Source: Rhizobiaceae bacterium
GTDB taxonomy: Bacteria; Pseudomonadota; Alphaproteobacteria; Rhizobiales; Rhizobiaceae
NCBI GenBank assembly: GCA_017643025.1
Contig: JAEPOG010000001.1
Coordinates: forward strand, 62,001-126,000
Direction: 5' to 3'
Length of the DNA: 64,000 nt
In this document: one piece after another, positions 19,374-28,151 of the stretch
How the letters are laid out: each line of letters opens with the position of its first letter
How positions within the stretch are numbered: the stretch's first letter is position 1
Notes under the pieces: generated by a model
What the model saw: the letters and a program-made list of their open reading frames with translations, nothing else
Database searches by the model: none
What the model was told of the DNA's origin: nothing
Program-made: the position numbers and the translations under genes

Positions 19374-20291
19374 CTAGGCGGTCGCACCCGAGGCCCTGGA
19401 AGGCCGGCGATTGAACCACGCCGCAAGCGCGAAACCGGACAGGATGTGCCACACACCCCACCACGCGGCGACGATTGCCATACCGCCCAGCCCGCCGAAG
19501 AAGTTGAAGATGAGGATCAGGCCGAGACCGGAATTCTGAATACCGGTTTCGATCGACACAGCGCGCCGGTCATATTCGTCCAGACCGCCTGCCCAGGCGA
19601 TGCCGTAGCCACCGCCGAGAGCAATTGCGTTGTGAAGCAGCACAAGTCCGGCGACAAGGCTGACATAGTCGAGAAAATGCTGCCAGTTAGCCCCCAGCGC
19701 GCCCAGAACGAAGGCAGCGAAGATGAGCATGGACAGAATGCGCATCGGGCGGCGCAAGCGCGCCGACAATGCCGGAAAACGTGTGTTGATCGCCATGCCG
19801 ATCGCAAGCGGGAAGACAAGCAGCACTGCAACTGTCCACGCCATCTCGAAAGGCGATACGCTGGTCTCGGTGAGCAGCGGCGCAGCCGGTGCATAGAGGC
19901 CGCCCCAGAAAGCCAGATTGAACGGCGTCATGATGATTGCGCAGACGGTCGCGACGGCAGTGAGGCTGACCGAAAGCGCGGTATTGCCGCCGGCGCGATG
20001 CGTGATGAAGTTCGAGATATTGCCGCCGGGACATGCCGCAACGAGGATCATGCCCAGCGCCATGCTGGGCGCAGGCTGGACCAGGAGAACGAGCAGGAAG
20101 GTCGCGGCGGGCAGGAAAATGAACTGCGCGAAGAAGCCGAGCAGCAGCGCGCGCGGCGTGTCGAGCAGGCGCCGGAAGTCGCCAACCGTCAGGTCAAGCG
20201 CCACGCCGAACATCACGATCGCAAGTACGCCATTGAGGATGGCGAGGCTTGTCGGACTGAAATTCAGCATGACCTGATCGATTTCGGTCAT
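19374..20291 (-). CDS. Bile acid:sodium symporter (BASS) family transporter
   Basis: A 305-aa inner-membrane protein with about nine or ten hydrophobic segments. The BASS signatures are present: ACPGGNISNFITHRAGGNTALS (split around the crossover helix) and ETGIQNSGLGLILI, whose equivalents line the sodium and substrate site in structures of ASBT homologues. Bacterial members carry pantoate, pyruvate, taurine-like or other organic anions, and nothing here fixes the substrate. The 157 bases between it and the L,D-transpeptidase gene contain nothing recognisable. Confidence 0.88.
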   Translation of the reverse strand: MTEIDQVMLNFSPTSLAILNGVLAIVMFGVALDLTVGDFRRLLDTPRALLLGFFAQFIFLPAATFLLVLLVQPAPSMALGMILVAACPGGNISNFITHRAGGNTALSVSLTAVATVCAIIMTPFNLAFWGGLYAPAAPLLTETSVSPFEMAWTVAVLLVFPLAIGMAINTRFPALSARLRRPMRILSMLIFAAFVLGALGANWQHFLDYVSLVAGLVLLHNAIALGGGYGIAWAGGLDEYDRRAVSIETGIQNSGLGLILIFNFFGGLGGMAIVAAWWGVWHILSGFALAAWFNRRPSRASGATA

Positions 20292-20463
20292 CCGGCAGTT
20301 CCTCCGTCCTGGCTGGCCGCCCCGCTGATGGTTCTAGCAGCCGCGCCCGGATCGTCAAACGCGAAGGGTAGCGGTGGCTGCGTCTTCCGGATCAGTGGAC
20401 ATTCGCCGTGCGGCGTCTAAAACGGCGGCAGACAGCGTGCCGCCATCCAACCCGGATTCCACA

Positions 20464-22083
20464 ATGACCGAACCTTCCGCCCTGGAGATGTTTCCGCTTG
20501 GCGCCGACGAGGCGCCCTACCGTAAACTGACGGACGACTTCGTCTCGGTGGACAGCTTTCGCGGTGAGGAAATCCTGACTGTCGAGCCGGAAGGCCTGCG
20601 CCTCCTGTCGGAAACGGCATTCGCCGACATCAACCACCTGCTTCGGCCCGGCCACCTCAAGCAGCTGGCCTCGATCCTCGAAGACCCCGAGGCGACCGAC
20701 AACGACCGCTTCGTCGCCTACGACCTGCTGAAGAACGCCAACATCGCCGCCGGCGGCGTGCTGCCCATGTGCCAGGATACCGGTACGGCGATCGTCATGG
20801 GCAAGAAGGGGCGGCGCGTCTGGACCGGTGGCGGCGACGCGGATGCGCTGGGCCGCGGCGTGCTCGACGCTTATGAGCGCAAGAATCTGCGTTATTCGCA
20901 ATTGGCGCCGCTGTCGATGTTCGAGGAAAAGAACACGAAGAACAACCTGCCGGCGCAGATCGACATCTACGAGGAGGGGGAGGACGCCTACAAATTCCTG
21001 TTCGTCGCCAAGGGCGGCGGCTCGGCCAACAAGACCTTCCTCTATCAGGGAACGCCGTCGCTGCTGACCCACGACCGGATGATCGACTTCCTCAAGGAGA
21101 AGATCCTTACGCTGGGCACAGCCGCCTGCCCGCCCTACCACCTCGCCATCGTCATCGGCGGCACCTCTGCCGAAATGAACCTCAAGACCGTGAAGCTCGC
21201 CTCGACGCGCTATCTCGACACGCTGCCGACCGCGGGCAGCGAGGGCGGCCATGCCTTCCGAGACCTCGAAATGGAAGCCGAGGTGCACAAGCTGACCCAG
21301 CAGATGGGCGTCGGCGCGCAGTTCGGCGGCAAATATTTCTGCCACGACGTGCGGGTGATCCGCCTGCCCCGCCACGGCGCATCGCTGCCTATCGGGCTTG
21401 GAGTCTCCTGTTCGGCCGACCGCCAGGCGCTGGGCAAGATCACCAAAGACGGCATCTTCGTCGAGGCGCTGGAGACCAACCCGGCGAAATACATGCCGGA
21501 GATCGACGAGGAGAAACTGACCTCGCATGTAGTCAAAATCGATCTCAACAAGCCGATGAATCAGATCCTCAGCGAGCTGTCGCAACATCCCGTGAAGACT
21601 CGGCTTTCGCTCTCCGGGCCGATCATCGTGGCGCGCGACCTCGCGCACGCCAAGATCCGCGAGCGGCTCGAAAAGGGCGAGCCGATGCCCGACTATTTCA
21701 AGAACCACCCCATCTATTACGCCGGTCCCGCAAAGACGCCGCAGGGATACGCTTCGGGCTCCTTCGGTCCCACCACCGCCGGCCGCATGGATTCCTTCGT
21801 CGACCAGTTTCAGTCCTTCGGAGGCTCGATGGTGATGCTCGCCAAGGGTAACCGCTCGCGCCAGGTGCGCGAGGCCTGCGGCCGTCACGGCGGTTTCTAT
21901 CTCGGCTCGATCGGCGGCCCCGCGGCGCGGCTGGCGCAGGACTGCATCAAGAAGGTCGAGGTCGTGGAATACCCCGAACTCGGGATGGAAGCGATCTGGC
22001 GGATCGAGGTCGAGGATTTCCCTGCCTTCATCGTCATCGACGACAAGGGCAACGACTTCTTCAAGGAACTCAATCTCGGGTGA
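20464..22083 (+). CDS. Class I (iron-sulfur) fumarate hydratase
   Basis: A 539-aa single-chain class I fumarase, a TCA-cycle enzyme with an oxygen-sensitive 4Fe-4S cluster. The N-terminal alpha-type domain contains [16 protein letters not shown] with a cluster cysteine. Further candidate ligands are in [19 protein letters not shown] and VSCSADR. The C-terminal beta-type domain includes GPTTAGRMD. The start at [13 protein letters not shown] was chosen; an earlier in-frame ATG adds 30 residues without conservation. The rhodanese gene begins 10 bases after its stop. Confidence 0.94.
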   Translation: MTEPSALEMFPLGADEAPYRKLTDDFVSVDSFRGEEILTVEPEGLRLLSETAFADINHLLRPGHLKQLASILEDPEATDNDRFVAYDLLKNANIAAGGVLPMCQDTGTAIVMGKKGRRVWTGGGDADALGRGVLDAYERKNLRYSQLAPLSMFEEKNTKNNLPAQIDIYEEGEDAYKFLFVAKGGGSANKTFLYQGTPSLLTHDRMIDFLKEKILTLGTAACPPYHLAIVIGGTSAEMNLKTVKLASTRYLDTLPTAGSEGGHAFRDLEMEAEVHKLTQQMGVGAQFGGKYFCHDVRVIRLPRHGASLPIGLGVSCSADRQALGKITKDGIFVEALETNPAKYMPEIDEEKLTSHVVKIDLNKPMNQILSELSQHPVKTRLSLSGPIIVARDLAHAKIRERLEKGEPMPDYFKNHPIYYAGPAKTPQGYASGSFGPTTAGRMDSFVDQFQSFGGSMVMLAKGNRSRQVREACGRHGGFYLGSIGGPAARLAQDCIKKVEVVEYPELGMEAIWRIEVEDFPAFIVIDDKGNDFFKELNLG

Positions 22084-22093
22084 GGACGCGGCG

Positions 22094-22501
22094 ATGGCGA
22101 TGAAAAAGGGCTACAAGGCGCTCGTCGACGAGGCCAACGCCGAGATCGAGACGATTTCGCCGCAGGACGCGGCCGCGCGGGTGGGCGACGGCAACACGCT
22201 CCTTATCGATATCAGAGACATTCGCGAGCTGCAGCGTGAGGGCCGTGTGCCGGGAGCGCATCACTGCCCGCGCGGCATGCTCGAATTCTGGATCGATCCG
22301 GAAAGCCCCTACCACAAGGAGATATTCTCCTCTGGCAAGAGCTTCGTTTTCTTCTGCGCCGGCGGCCTTCGCTCGGCGCTGGCCACCAAGGTAGCGCAGG
22401 ATATGGGGCTTGAGCCGGTCGCCCACATAGAGGGCGGATTCGGCGCGTGGCGTGAGGCGGGCTTGCCGGTCGAGCCTCTGCCGGAGCGGAAGCGCGACTG
22501 A
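22094..22501 (+). CDS. Single-domain rhodanese-like protein
   Basis: A 135-aa cytoplasmic sulfurtransferase-type protein. The active-site loop is FFCAGGLRSA with the persulfide-forming Cys, and the CH2A-like region LLIDIRDIRELQREGRVPGAHH precedes it. It lies 10 bases downstream of the iron-sulfur fumarase and is probably cotranscribed. A link to cluster supply or repair is possible but is inference. Confidence 0.9.
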   Translation: MAMKKGYKALVDEANAEIETISPQDAAARVGDGNTLLIDIRDIRELQREGRVPGAHHCPRGMLEFWIDPESPYHKEIFSSGKSFVFFCAGGLRSALATKVAQDMGLEPVAHIEGGFGAWREAGLPVEPLPERKRD

Positions 22502-22523
22502 GCCGCGCTTCCTTGTTTTTGCT

Positions 22524-23435
22524 TCAGGCTGCGAGCGCGACGTCGGGGTCGGTGAGGAAGTCGACGATCCGTCGCGTCACGCCGCAATCTCCCAGAATCC
22601 GCCGGTGTCCCAGGCCCGGCGCCCAATGCAACCGGACGTGCGGGCCGGCCTTCGCCATTGATTCCGCCTCGCTGGCCGGCACTTCCTTGTCGTCCGGCGC
22701 ATGGATCACCAGTGCTGGCAGCGGGTGTTCGGCGAGTTGCCGGGCCACCACGAACTCCTCCAGCGGCCGGCCGGTGAGTTTGAGCACACGCGCCGCAAGC
22801 GCCGTCTGTGCGCGCGTCCCGAGGTTCAGGAACCGTCCGAACTCGCGGAAGATTGCCGGCATCGAGCTCGGCGCGGACACCGTCACCAGCCTACCAGCCC
22901 TGACCGCCGGAACGCCTTCGACCGAACCAATGATCGCGTTGGCTGCCACCGCGCCGCCGAAAGAATGGCCGACAATGGCGGAGAACGGGCCGAACCACTG
23001 GTCGGCGGCGTACACCGATGCGACAGCGTTCGCCATGTTGAGACGGCGTCCCGACGACTCGCCATGTCCCGGCAGATCGAGCGCGATAACGCGAAAGCCG
23101 CCCTGTACCAGCCCCGAAATGTAGCCGGACATATGCGCGGCGCGCGAGCGCCAGCCATGCAGCACGAGTACTGTCGGTGTTCCCTTCCGCCCCCGAGCCG
23201 GCGCGAAATCATAGGCAGCGAGCCAGTTGCCGTCTTCCAGCTTGAGCCGGTGCTTGCGGCCCTCGCGCATGACCGGCTCAGCCATCTCGAGCGCGGCTTT
23301 TTCCTTTGCCGACAGTCGATCCGGGCGGGGAACCCGGCTAAACAACTCGAACGCAGCCCGTCCGGTGATGGCGGGCGAAACATGTTCCGCGACGGCAAAT
23401 ACCCCACGGATGACCATGAAGCCGAATGATGCCAT
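22524..23435 (-). CDS. Alpha/beta hydrolase, divergent from a MarR regulator
   Basis: A 303-aa alpha/beta hydrolase with HGWRSRAAHM (oxyanion region), DLPGHGESSG, nucleophile elbow VGHSFGGAVAA, an acid in HAPDDKEVP and the His in GLGHRRIL. The N-terminus has a hydrophobic stretch (GFMVIRGVFAVAEHV), so membrane association is possible. AAGGAA seven bases before the ATG supports the start. The gene is divergent from a MarR-family regulator and its promoter (TTGCAG-17-TATTAT on the minus strand) overlaps both tandem operators, so it is the obvious target of that regulator. The substrate is unknown. Confidence 0.87.
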   Translation of the reverse strand: MASFGFMVIRGVFAVAEHVSPAITGRAAFELFSRVPRPDRLSAKEKAALEMAEPVMREGRKHRLKLEDGNWLAAYDFAPARGRKGTPTVLVLHGWRSRAAHMSGYISGLVQGGFRVIALDLPGHGESSGRRLNMANAVASVYAADQWFGPFSAIVGHSFGGAVAANAIIGSVEGVPAVRAGRLVTVSAPSSMPAIFREFGRFLNLGTRAQTALAARVLKLTGRPLEEFVVARQLAEHPLPALVIHAPDDKEVPASEAESMAKAGPHVRLHWAPGLGHRRILGDCGVTRRIVDFLTDPDVALAA

Positions 23436-23446
23436 AGTGCGATTCC

Positions 23447-23497
23447 TTGAAATCGTTCAAACATGAACATAATAGTTCAAACATGAACAAACTGCAA
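23447..23497. promoter_or_regulatory. Divergent promoters with tandem MarR-type operators
   Basis: Two identical 14-bp inverted repeats, GTTCAAACATGAAC, lie at 23455-23468 and 23475-23488, exactly 20 bp apart. A minus-strand promoter (TTGCAG at 23497-23492, TATTAT at 23474-23469, 17-bp spacer) and a plus-strand one (TTGAAA 23447-23452, CATAAT 23468-23473, 15-bp spacer) overlap them. The second operator covers the ATG of the regulator. Confidence 0.75.
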
Positions 23498-23935
23498 GAG
23501 CAACCTTGGGACAATCCGCGCTTCCGCAACTGGATTGCTGTCATCCGTGCGGAAAAGGCGATCGTGCGCGAGCTGAGCCGCGCGCTGGCGCCGCTTGGCA
23601 TCAAGATCGTCCAGCTTGACATCCTGATGAACCTGCACCGGCATCCTGGCATGTCGCAGCACGAGCTGGCGCGGCGGCTGCTGGTCGGCCGGTCAAACAT
23701 CACCATGCTGCTGCCGCAGCTGGAAACGGATGGTCTTCTGCGCCGCGAGGGCGATGCGAAGGACAAGCGCGTGATGCGCCTGTTTCTCACTGCCGACGGT
23801 GAGGCCCTGCTTGCGCAGGCACTGGAAATCTACACCGGCCTCATTGACCGCGTGATGGCGCAATCGACTCCCGCTGAATGCGACGCGATGGGCGAACAGA
23901 TGCGCCGCATCTCCGAGATGCTCAAGGAAGAGTAG
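23483..23935 (+). CDS. MarR family transcriptional regulator
   Basis: A 150-aa winged-helix repressor. The HTH region is MSQHELARRLLVGRSNITMLLPQLE, followed by the beta-wing GLLRREGDAKDKRVMRLFLT and the dimerisation helices. The ATG at 23483 is preferred over a TTG 12 codons earlier that lies in the promoter. There is no Shine-Dalgarno, and the predicted plus-strand transcript would begin at or within a few bases of the ATG, so translation may be leaderless. It very likely represses itself and the divergent alpha/beta hydrolase through the tandem operators. The ligand is unknown. Confidence 0.9.
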   Translation: MNKLQEQPWDNPRFRNWIAVIRAEKAIVRELSRALAPLGIKIVQLDILMNLHRHPGMSQHELARRLLVGRSNITMLLPQLETDGLLRREGDAKDKRVMRLFLTADGEALLAQALEIYTGLIDRVMAQSTPAECDAMGEQMRRISEMLKEE

Positions 23936-24044
23936 CAGCCGCTCGAAATGCGGCATGGTAAACGCGCATTCCCCGGGATTAACCCTCCATTGACCATATC
24001 CCGGCACTCTCCCGGCGGGTTTCGGTTTGCCGTGAGTGTGCTCC

Positions 24045-24878
24045 ATGCGTTTGTTTCCTGCCTTGCTGGCCATTGCGGCCGCCCTCTCCCTCTCCGCCTG
24101 CACGACCAAGCCGAAAGAGCCGGAAGCGCCTAAGCTGGCCTTTGCGGCGGAAGACCGGCCCGATCTGTCGCGCCAAGGCGATGTGATGTCATTTCCGGGG
24201 CCGCGCGGTAGCCTGCGCGGTCGCAATGTCAGGGTGAGCTCGGTATCCGACCTCATCCTCGCGCGCGGCGAAGTCGTGCTGACCTTCGACGACGGCCCCA
24301 TGCCGGGCAAGACCAAGTCGATCCTCAATGCACTCGACAGCCACGGCGTGAAGGCGACGTTCCTGATGGTCGGTCAGATGGCGAACGCTTATCCCGATCT
24401 CGTCCGCGAAGTTGCCGCCCGCGGCCACACGATCGGCACCCATACGCAGAACCACACCAACCTCGCCTCCGTTTCGTTCGACACTGCCGTCAGCCAGATC
24501 GATCAGGGCCGCAGGAGCGTCGCGGCAGCGCTCGGGCCAAGCCGGTCCAGAATGGCGCCCTTCTTCCGCTTCCCCTATCTGTCGTCGACGTCGGCGCTGC
24601 AGCGTCATCTCGCAATGCAGGGCATCGTCGTCATCGACGCATCGGTGGACTCGAAGGACTATTTCGTCTCCTCGCCGGACCAGGTGCGCGCGCGCACGTT
24701 GGCGGCTCTGGAGGCGAAGGGATCGGGCATCGTGCTTCTGCACGACATCCATTCGCGCACGGCGTCCATGCTGCCGCAGTTCCTGAGCGACTTGCATGCC
24801 CGCGGCTTCAAGGTGGTGCATCTCGTGCCGAGTTCGCGCGATGCGGAGGCGCTGATTGTCGCTGCGGTCAGCGAATAG
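24045..24878 (+). CDS. Polysaccharide deacetylase lipoprotein (NodB domain)
   Basis: A 277-aa carbohydrate esterase family 4 protein anchored in the envelope. The N-terminus is a lipoprotein signal with lipobox LSAC (lipidated Cys at residue 19). The NodB domain starts at VVLTFDDGPMPGKT (catalytic base and metal Asp). The metal histidines are in GHTIGTHTQNHTNL. RFPYLSS and VLLHDIHSRTA complete the catalytic motifs. The substrate may be peptidoglycan or an exported polysaccharide, and the gene has no neighbouring polysaccharide locus to decide. A GTG three codons earlier is an alternative start, but it would merely lengthen the signal. Confidence 0.9.
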   Translation: MRLFPALLAIAAALSLSACTTKPKEPEAPKLAFAAEDRPDLSRQGDVMSFPGPRGSLRGRNVRVSSVSDLILARGEVVLTFDDGPMPGKTKSILNALDSHGVKATFLMVGQMANAYPDLVREVAARGHTIGTHTQNHTNLASVSFDTAVSQIDQGRRSVAAALGPSRSRMAPFFRFPYLSSTSALQRHLAMQGIVVIDASVDSKDYFVSSPDQVRARTLAALEAKGSGIVLLHDIHSRTASMLPQFLSDLHARGFKVVHLVPSSRDAEALIVAAVSE

Positions 24879-24881
24879 CAC

Positions 24882-25493
24882 CTACCACATCGTCTTTTCG
24901 GCGCGGCCGGGCCACTCGGCGTCATAGGCCGCGCCGTCGATGTCGCCGCTGCTGGTGCGGGCCAGCATCTGGCCGGGCGTAGGCAGGCCCTCGGCCAACG
25001 ATCTCCGTTCCGGGTTCCACAGATCGGCGCGTTTGATTGCCCGCGCGCACTGAAAATAGACCTTGTCGACCGTAACGACGGTAACCGAGCGCGGCGCCCT
25101 GCCTGCCATCTCGAATGACGCGCAGAGTCCGGGATCGACGCTGATCATCGCGCGTCCGTTGATGCGCATGGCGGTCGCCGATCCTGGCACCAGGAACAGC
25201 AGCGCGACACGGCCGTCGCGAATGATGTTGCGCAGCGAGTCTGTACGGTTGTTGCCGCGCCGGTCGGGCAGCATCACCGTTCTGTCATCCGCGATCCGCA
25301 CCACGTCGGCGAGGTCGCCGCGCGGCGAGCAATCCATGCCGTCCGGACCGACGGTCGCCAGCGCGACGAAGGGCGAGGCTTCGATGAACGCCCGGTATTC
25401 CGGCGTGATGCGGTCGACCTCCTTGACCAGCGAAGCCTGGCTCGGCTGGCCATAGAGCGCCTCGAGTTCCTCGATTGTCGCGATCGTCGTCAT
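24882..25493 (-). CDS. Pyridoxamine 5'-phosphate oxidase-like FMN-binding protein
   Basis: A 203-aa split-barrel flavoprotein of the group resembling MSMEG_1061. Signatures include SPFVALATVGPDGMDCSPRGD, LPDRRGNNRTDSLRNI (flavin-phosphate contacts) and a C-terminal YFQCARAIKRADLW. It is not the vitamin B6 enzyme PdxH, which has a different C-terminus. The activity is unknown; relatives reduce or oxidise small compounds. The ATG at 25493 has GGGGGAA upstream. It lies 21 bases after the DUF971 gene on the same strand. Confidence 0.85.
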   Translation of the reverse strand: MTTIATIEELEALYGQPSQASLVKEVDRITPEYRAFIEASPFVALATVGPDGMDCSPRGDLADVVRIADDRTVMLPDRRGNNRTDSLRNIIRDGRVALLFLVPGSATAMRINGRAMISVDPGLCASFEMAGRAPRSVTVVTVDKVYFQCARAIKRADLWNPERRSLAEGLPTPGQMLARTSSGDIDGAAYDAEWPGRAEKTMW

Positions 25494-25514
25494 GCGTTCC
25501 CCCAAACCCTGCGA

Positions 25515-25862
25515 TCAGCTGCGCGAAAGCCCCTTTTGCGCCAGCTCGTCCAGATAGGCCTGCCAGCGCGTTTCCTGTTCCCGCCCGAGCGTATCCAGAT
25601 AGGACCATGTGAAGATACCGGTGTCGTGCCCGTCGTCGAAGACGATGCGAACCGCGTAATTACCGACAGGTTCTATTGCCGCGATGGCGACATCGCGCTT
25701 GCCGGGCACCGTGACGCGCTGCTCCGGCGAATGGCCCTGCACCTCCGCCGAGGGCGAGAGCACGCGCAGCATCTCGGCCGGCAGCTTGTAGGAGCCGTCG
25801 GCGAAACTCACCGTCAATTCGCGGCGGTCTTTCGAAACGCGCAGTTCGCTGGGAGGTCTCAT
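25515..25862 (-). CDS. DUF971 family protein
   Basis: A 115-aa protein with the DUF971 domain (also the N-terminal domain of gamma-butyrobetaine hydroxylase), recognised by [19 protein letters not shown] and [20 protein letters not shown]. Its molecular role is unknown. In other bacteria the domain is found near or fused to Fe-S assembly ATPases (Mrp/ApbC). Here it is divergent from moaA, a radical-SAM Fe-S enzyme, with about 130 bases between, and upstream of the FMN-binding protein. Confidence 0.88.
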   Translation of the reverse strand: MRPPSELRVSKDRRELTVSFADGSYKLPAEMLRVLSPSAEVQGHSPEQRVTVPGKRDVAIAAIEPVGNYAVRIVFDDGHDTGIFTWSYLDTLGREQETRWQAYLDELAQKGLSRS

Positions 25863-25993
25863 TGGCGGCACCGTTCGCGGAGGCAATTACAGCCCGCAGC
25901 GTATCTGGTCCATGCCCCAGCCATGCCAAGACGATTGCGCCTCGGGCTTCGCTGGTGATATTTGTCCGTATACAGCGCCTTGAAATGACGGCC

Positions 25994-27043
25994 ATGCGCC
26001 CGACATCAAGCGGCAAGTCCGTGGAACGTGAGCAAATGCAGCAGACGAGCCAGATGATCGATCCGTTCGGCCGCAACATTTCCTATCTCAGGGTGTCGGT
26101 GACCGACCGCTGCGATTTCCGCTGCACCTACTGCATGGCGGAAGACATGACCTTCCTGCCGAAGAAGGACCTGCTTACGCTGGAGGAACTGGACAGGCTC
26201 TGCACCGTCTTCGTGGAAAAGGGCGTGCGCAAGCTGCGCCTGACTGGCGGCGAGCCGCTGGTGCGCAAGAACGTCATGCACCTCATCCGCCAGCTCGCGC
26301 GCCACCTGGACAGCGGCGCGCTGGACGAGCTGACGCTGACGACCAATGGTTCGCAGCTCGCCCGCCATGCAGCCGAACTGGCCGAATGCGGCGTGCGTCG
26401 CATCAATGTGTCGATGGATACGCTCGACCCGGCGAAATTCCGCGAGATCACCCGCTGGGGCGACATCGACAAGGTGCTGCGCGGCATCGACGCTGCTCAG
26501 GAAGCAGGCATCAAGGTGAAGATCAACGCCGTCGCGCTGAAGGATTTCAACGACCGCGAAATCCCCGACCTGATGCGCTGGGCACACGGGCGCGGCATGG
26601 ATCTGACGCTGATCGAGACCATGCCGATGGGCGAGATCGACGCCGACCGGACCGACCAGTATCTGCCGCTGTCGAGTATGCGTGCTTCACTGGCCGAAAC
26701 ATTCACGCTGACCGACATCCCGTACAAGACGGGCGGGCCGGCCCGTTATGTCGAGGTGGAGGAAACGGGCGGCAGGCTCGGCTTCATCACGCCGCTCACA
26801 CACAATTTCTGCGAGAACTGCAACCGGGTGCGCCTCACCTGCACCGGCACGCTCTACATGTGCCTCGGCCAAGAGGACGCTGCCGACCTGCGCGAAGCGC
26901 TGCGCGCCTCCGAAGGCAATGAGCTGGTTTCGAACGCAATCGACGAAGCCATCGGACGAAAGCCGAAAGGTCATGACTTCGTCATCGACCGTGCCACCCG
27001 CCGTCCGGCCGTGTCGCGCCACATGAGCGTCACCGGAGGCTGA
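25994..27043 (+). CDS. moaA: GTP 3',8-cyclase
   Basis: First step of molybdenum cofactor biosynthesis: radical-SAM conversion of GTP to 3',8-cH2GTP. The N-terminal SAM cluster motif is CDFRCTYCM, the GGEP motif is in [12 protein letters not shown], and the C-terminal cluster that binds GTP is [13 protein letters not shown]. The chain ends in the conserved Gly-Gly (VTGG) that MoaA needs. The start is uncertain: ATGs at 25994, 26036 and 26054 all precede the conserved [15 protein letters not shown]. 25994 gives 349 aa and 26036 gives 335, both within the family range. It works with mobA and mobB further right. Confidence 0.95.
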   Translation: MRPTSSGKSVEREQMQQTSQMIDPFGRNISYLRVSVTDRCDFRCTYCMAEDMTFLPKKDLLTLEELDRLCTVFVEKGVRKLRLTGGEPLVRKNVMHLIRQLARHLDSGALDELTLTTNGSQLARHAAELAECGVRRINVSMDTLDPAKFREITRWGDIDKVLRGIDAAQEAGIKVKINAVALKDFNDREIPDLMRWAHGRGMDLTLIETMPMGEIDADRTDQYLPLSSMRASLAETFTLTDIPYKTGGPARYVEVEETGGRLGFITPLTHNFCENCNRVRLTCTGTLYMCLGQEDAADLREALRASEGNELVSNAIDEAIGRKPKGHDFVIDRATRRPAVSRHMSVTGG

Positions 27044-27136
27044 ACAGCCTGTCGCCTGATCGCCGCTGGCCCAATTGCCAGTGCCAGACTGCGGCACTAA
27101 GGAACCGGCATCCGATTCCCTGATGGACTGCCGGTA

Positions 27137-28051
27137 TTGAGCACGAACCTGCGCGCCGCCCTTTTCATGGCATTGGCCATGTTCGGCTTCACCGCCAATG
27201 ACGCGATCGTCAAAGGCCTGACCGACGACCTCAACCTTGGCCAGATCATGCTGCTGCGCGGCGCGTTCGCGACCGCCATGATTGCGCTGCTGGCCTGGCA
27301 ACAGGGCGCCCTCGCCCGTCCCTCCCTGGCACTTCAACCGATGGTCGCGCTGCGTTCCGCATGCGAACTCGGCGCAACGCTGTTCTTCCTGACGGCGCTT
27401 TCGCACATGCCGCTCGCCAACGTTTCCGCGGTGCTCCAGTCACTGCCGCTCGCCGTCACCATGGGCGCCGCACTGTTCTTCTCCGAACCGGTGCGCTGGC
27501 GGCGCTGGCTTGCCATCGTCGTCGGCTTCATCGGCGTCCTGATCATCGTCCGGCCAGGTCTGGAAGGCTTCAACGCCTATTCGATCTCCGCACTCATTTG
27601 CGTCGTCTTCTGCGCCATTCGCGATCTCGCAACGCGGCGCATTCCCGAACAGGTGCCGACGCTGCTGATCTCCACGGTCACCGCGCTGCTTGTGACGCTA
27701 TCAGGCGGGGTTCTGGTGATGCCGCTTGGCGGCTGGGTGACGGTGGGAACAAGCGAAATCGCCTGGCTGGCAGGGGCCGCGATCCTGCTGTTGGTCGGCT
27801 ACCAGTTTATCATCCTCGCCACCCGGACCGGCGAAATCGCCTTCGTGGCGCCCTATCGCTACACCGCGCTGATCTGGGCGATCCTGTTCGGTGTGCTCAT
27901 ATTCGGGGAGTGGCCCGATCTCATGATGCTCGCGGGCGCAACGCTGGTTGTCGGGTCAGGCCTCTACGCGCTCTATCGCGAAACGCGCGTCGGCCGCTCG
28001 TCGCCAGTTGCCGACTCCACCAGCGAGGCAATGGCACCTGACGGCATTTGA
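27137..28051 (+). CDS. DMT superfamily transporter (EamA)
   Basis: A 304-aa inner-membrane protein with ten predicted hydrophobic helices in two EamA repeats (about 5-135 and 145-280), ending in a short Ser/Thr-rich tail. The start is a TTG at 27137, directly before the first helix; the next ATG (27167) would cut into that helix. It stands between moaA and an efflux carrier with no stated substrate. Relatives export amino acids, nucleosides or drugs. Confidence 0.88.
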   Translation: MSTNLRAALFMALAMFGFTANDAIVKGLTDDLNLGQIMLLRGAFATAMIALLAWQQGALARPSLALQPMVALRSACELGATLFFLTALSHMPLANVSAVLQSLPLAVTMGAALFFSEPVRWRRWLAIVVGFIGVLIIVRPGLEGFNAYSISALICVVFCAIRDLATRRIPEQVPTLLISTVTALLVTLSGGVLVMPLGGWVTVGTSEIAWLAGAAILLLVGYQFIILATRTGEIAFVAPYRYTALIWAILFGVLIFGEWPDLMMLAGATLVVGSGLYALYRETRVGRSSPVADSTSEAMAPDGI

Positions 28052-28100
28052 AGCGGTTTCGTCGTCATTCGCGCTTGACTTCAACCGTGCTTGAACTTGC

Positions 28101-28129
28101 TTGTATGCGCCCGCGATTGTTTGTATGCG
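28101..28129 (+). repeat. Two direct repeats 20 bp apart upstream of an efflux gene
   Basis: TTGTATGCG occurs at 28101-28109 and again at 28121-28129, exactly two helical turns apart, just upstream of the Bcr/CflA-type gene at 28152. It could be a regulator site; no regulator gene is adjacent. Confidence 0.4.
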
Positions 28130-28151
28130 AATGAATTCTCCGGAGAAGCCC

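Noticed and set aside
20392..21888. 498-codon open frame antisense to fumarase (similarly 17465-19036 and 28065-29528 antisense to other genes)
   Set aside because: These arise from GC-rich codon use of the true genes. They have no starts with ribosome binding sites and show skewed His/Arg/Gln-rich composition.
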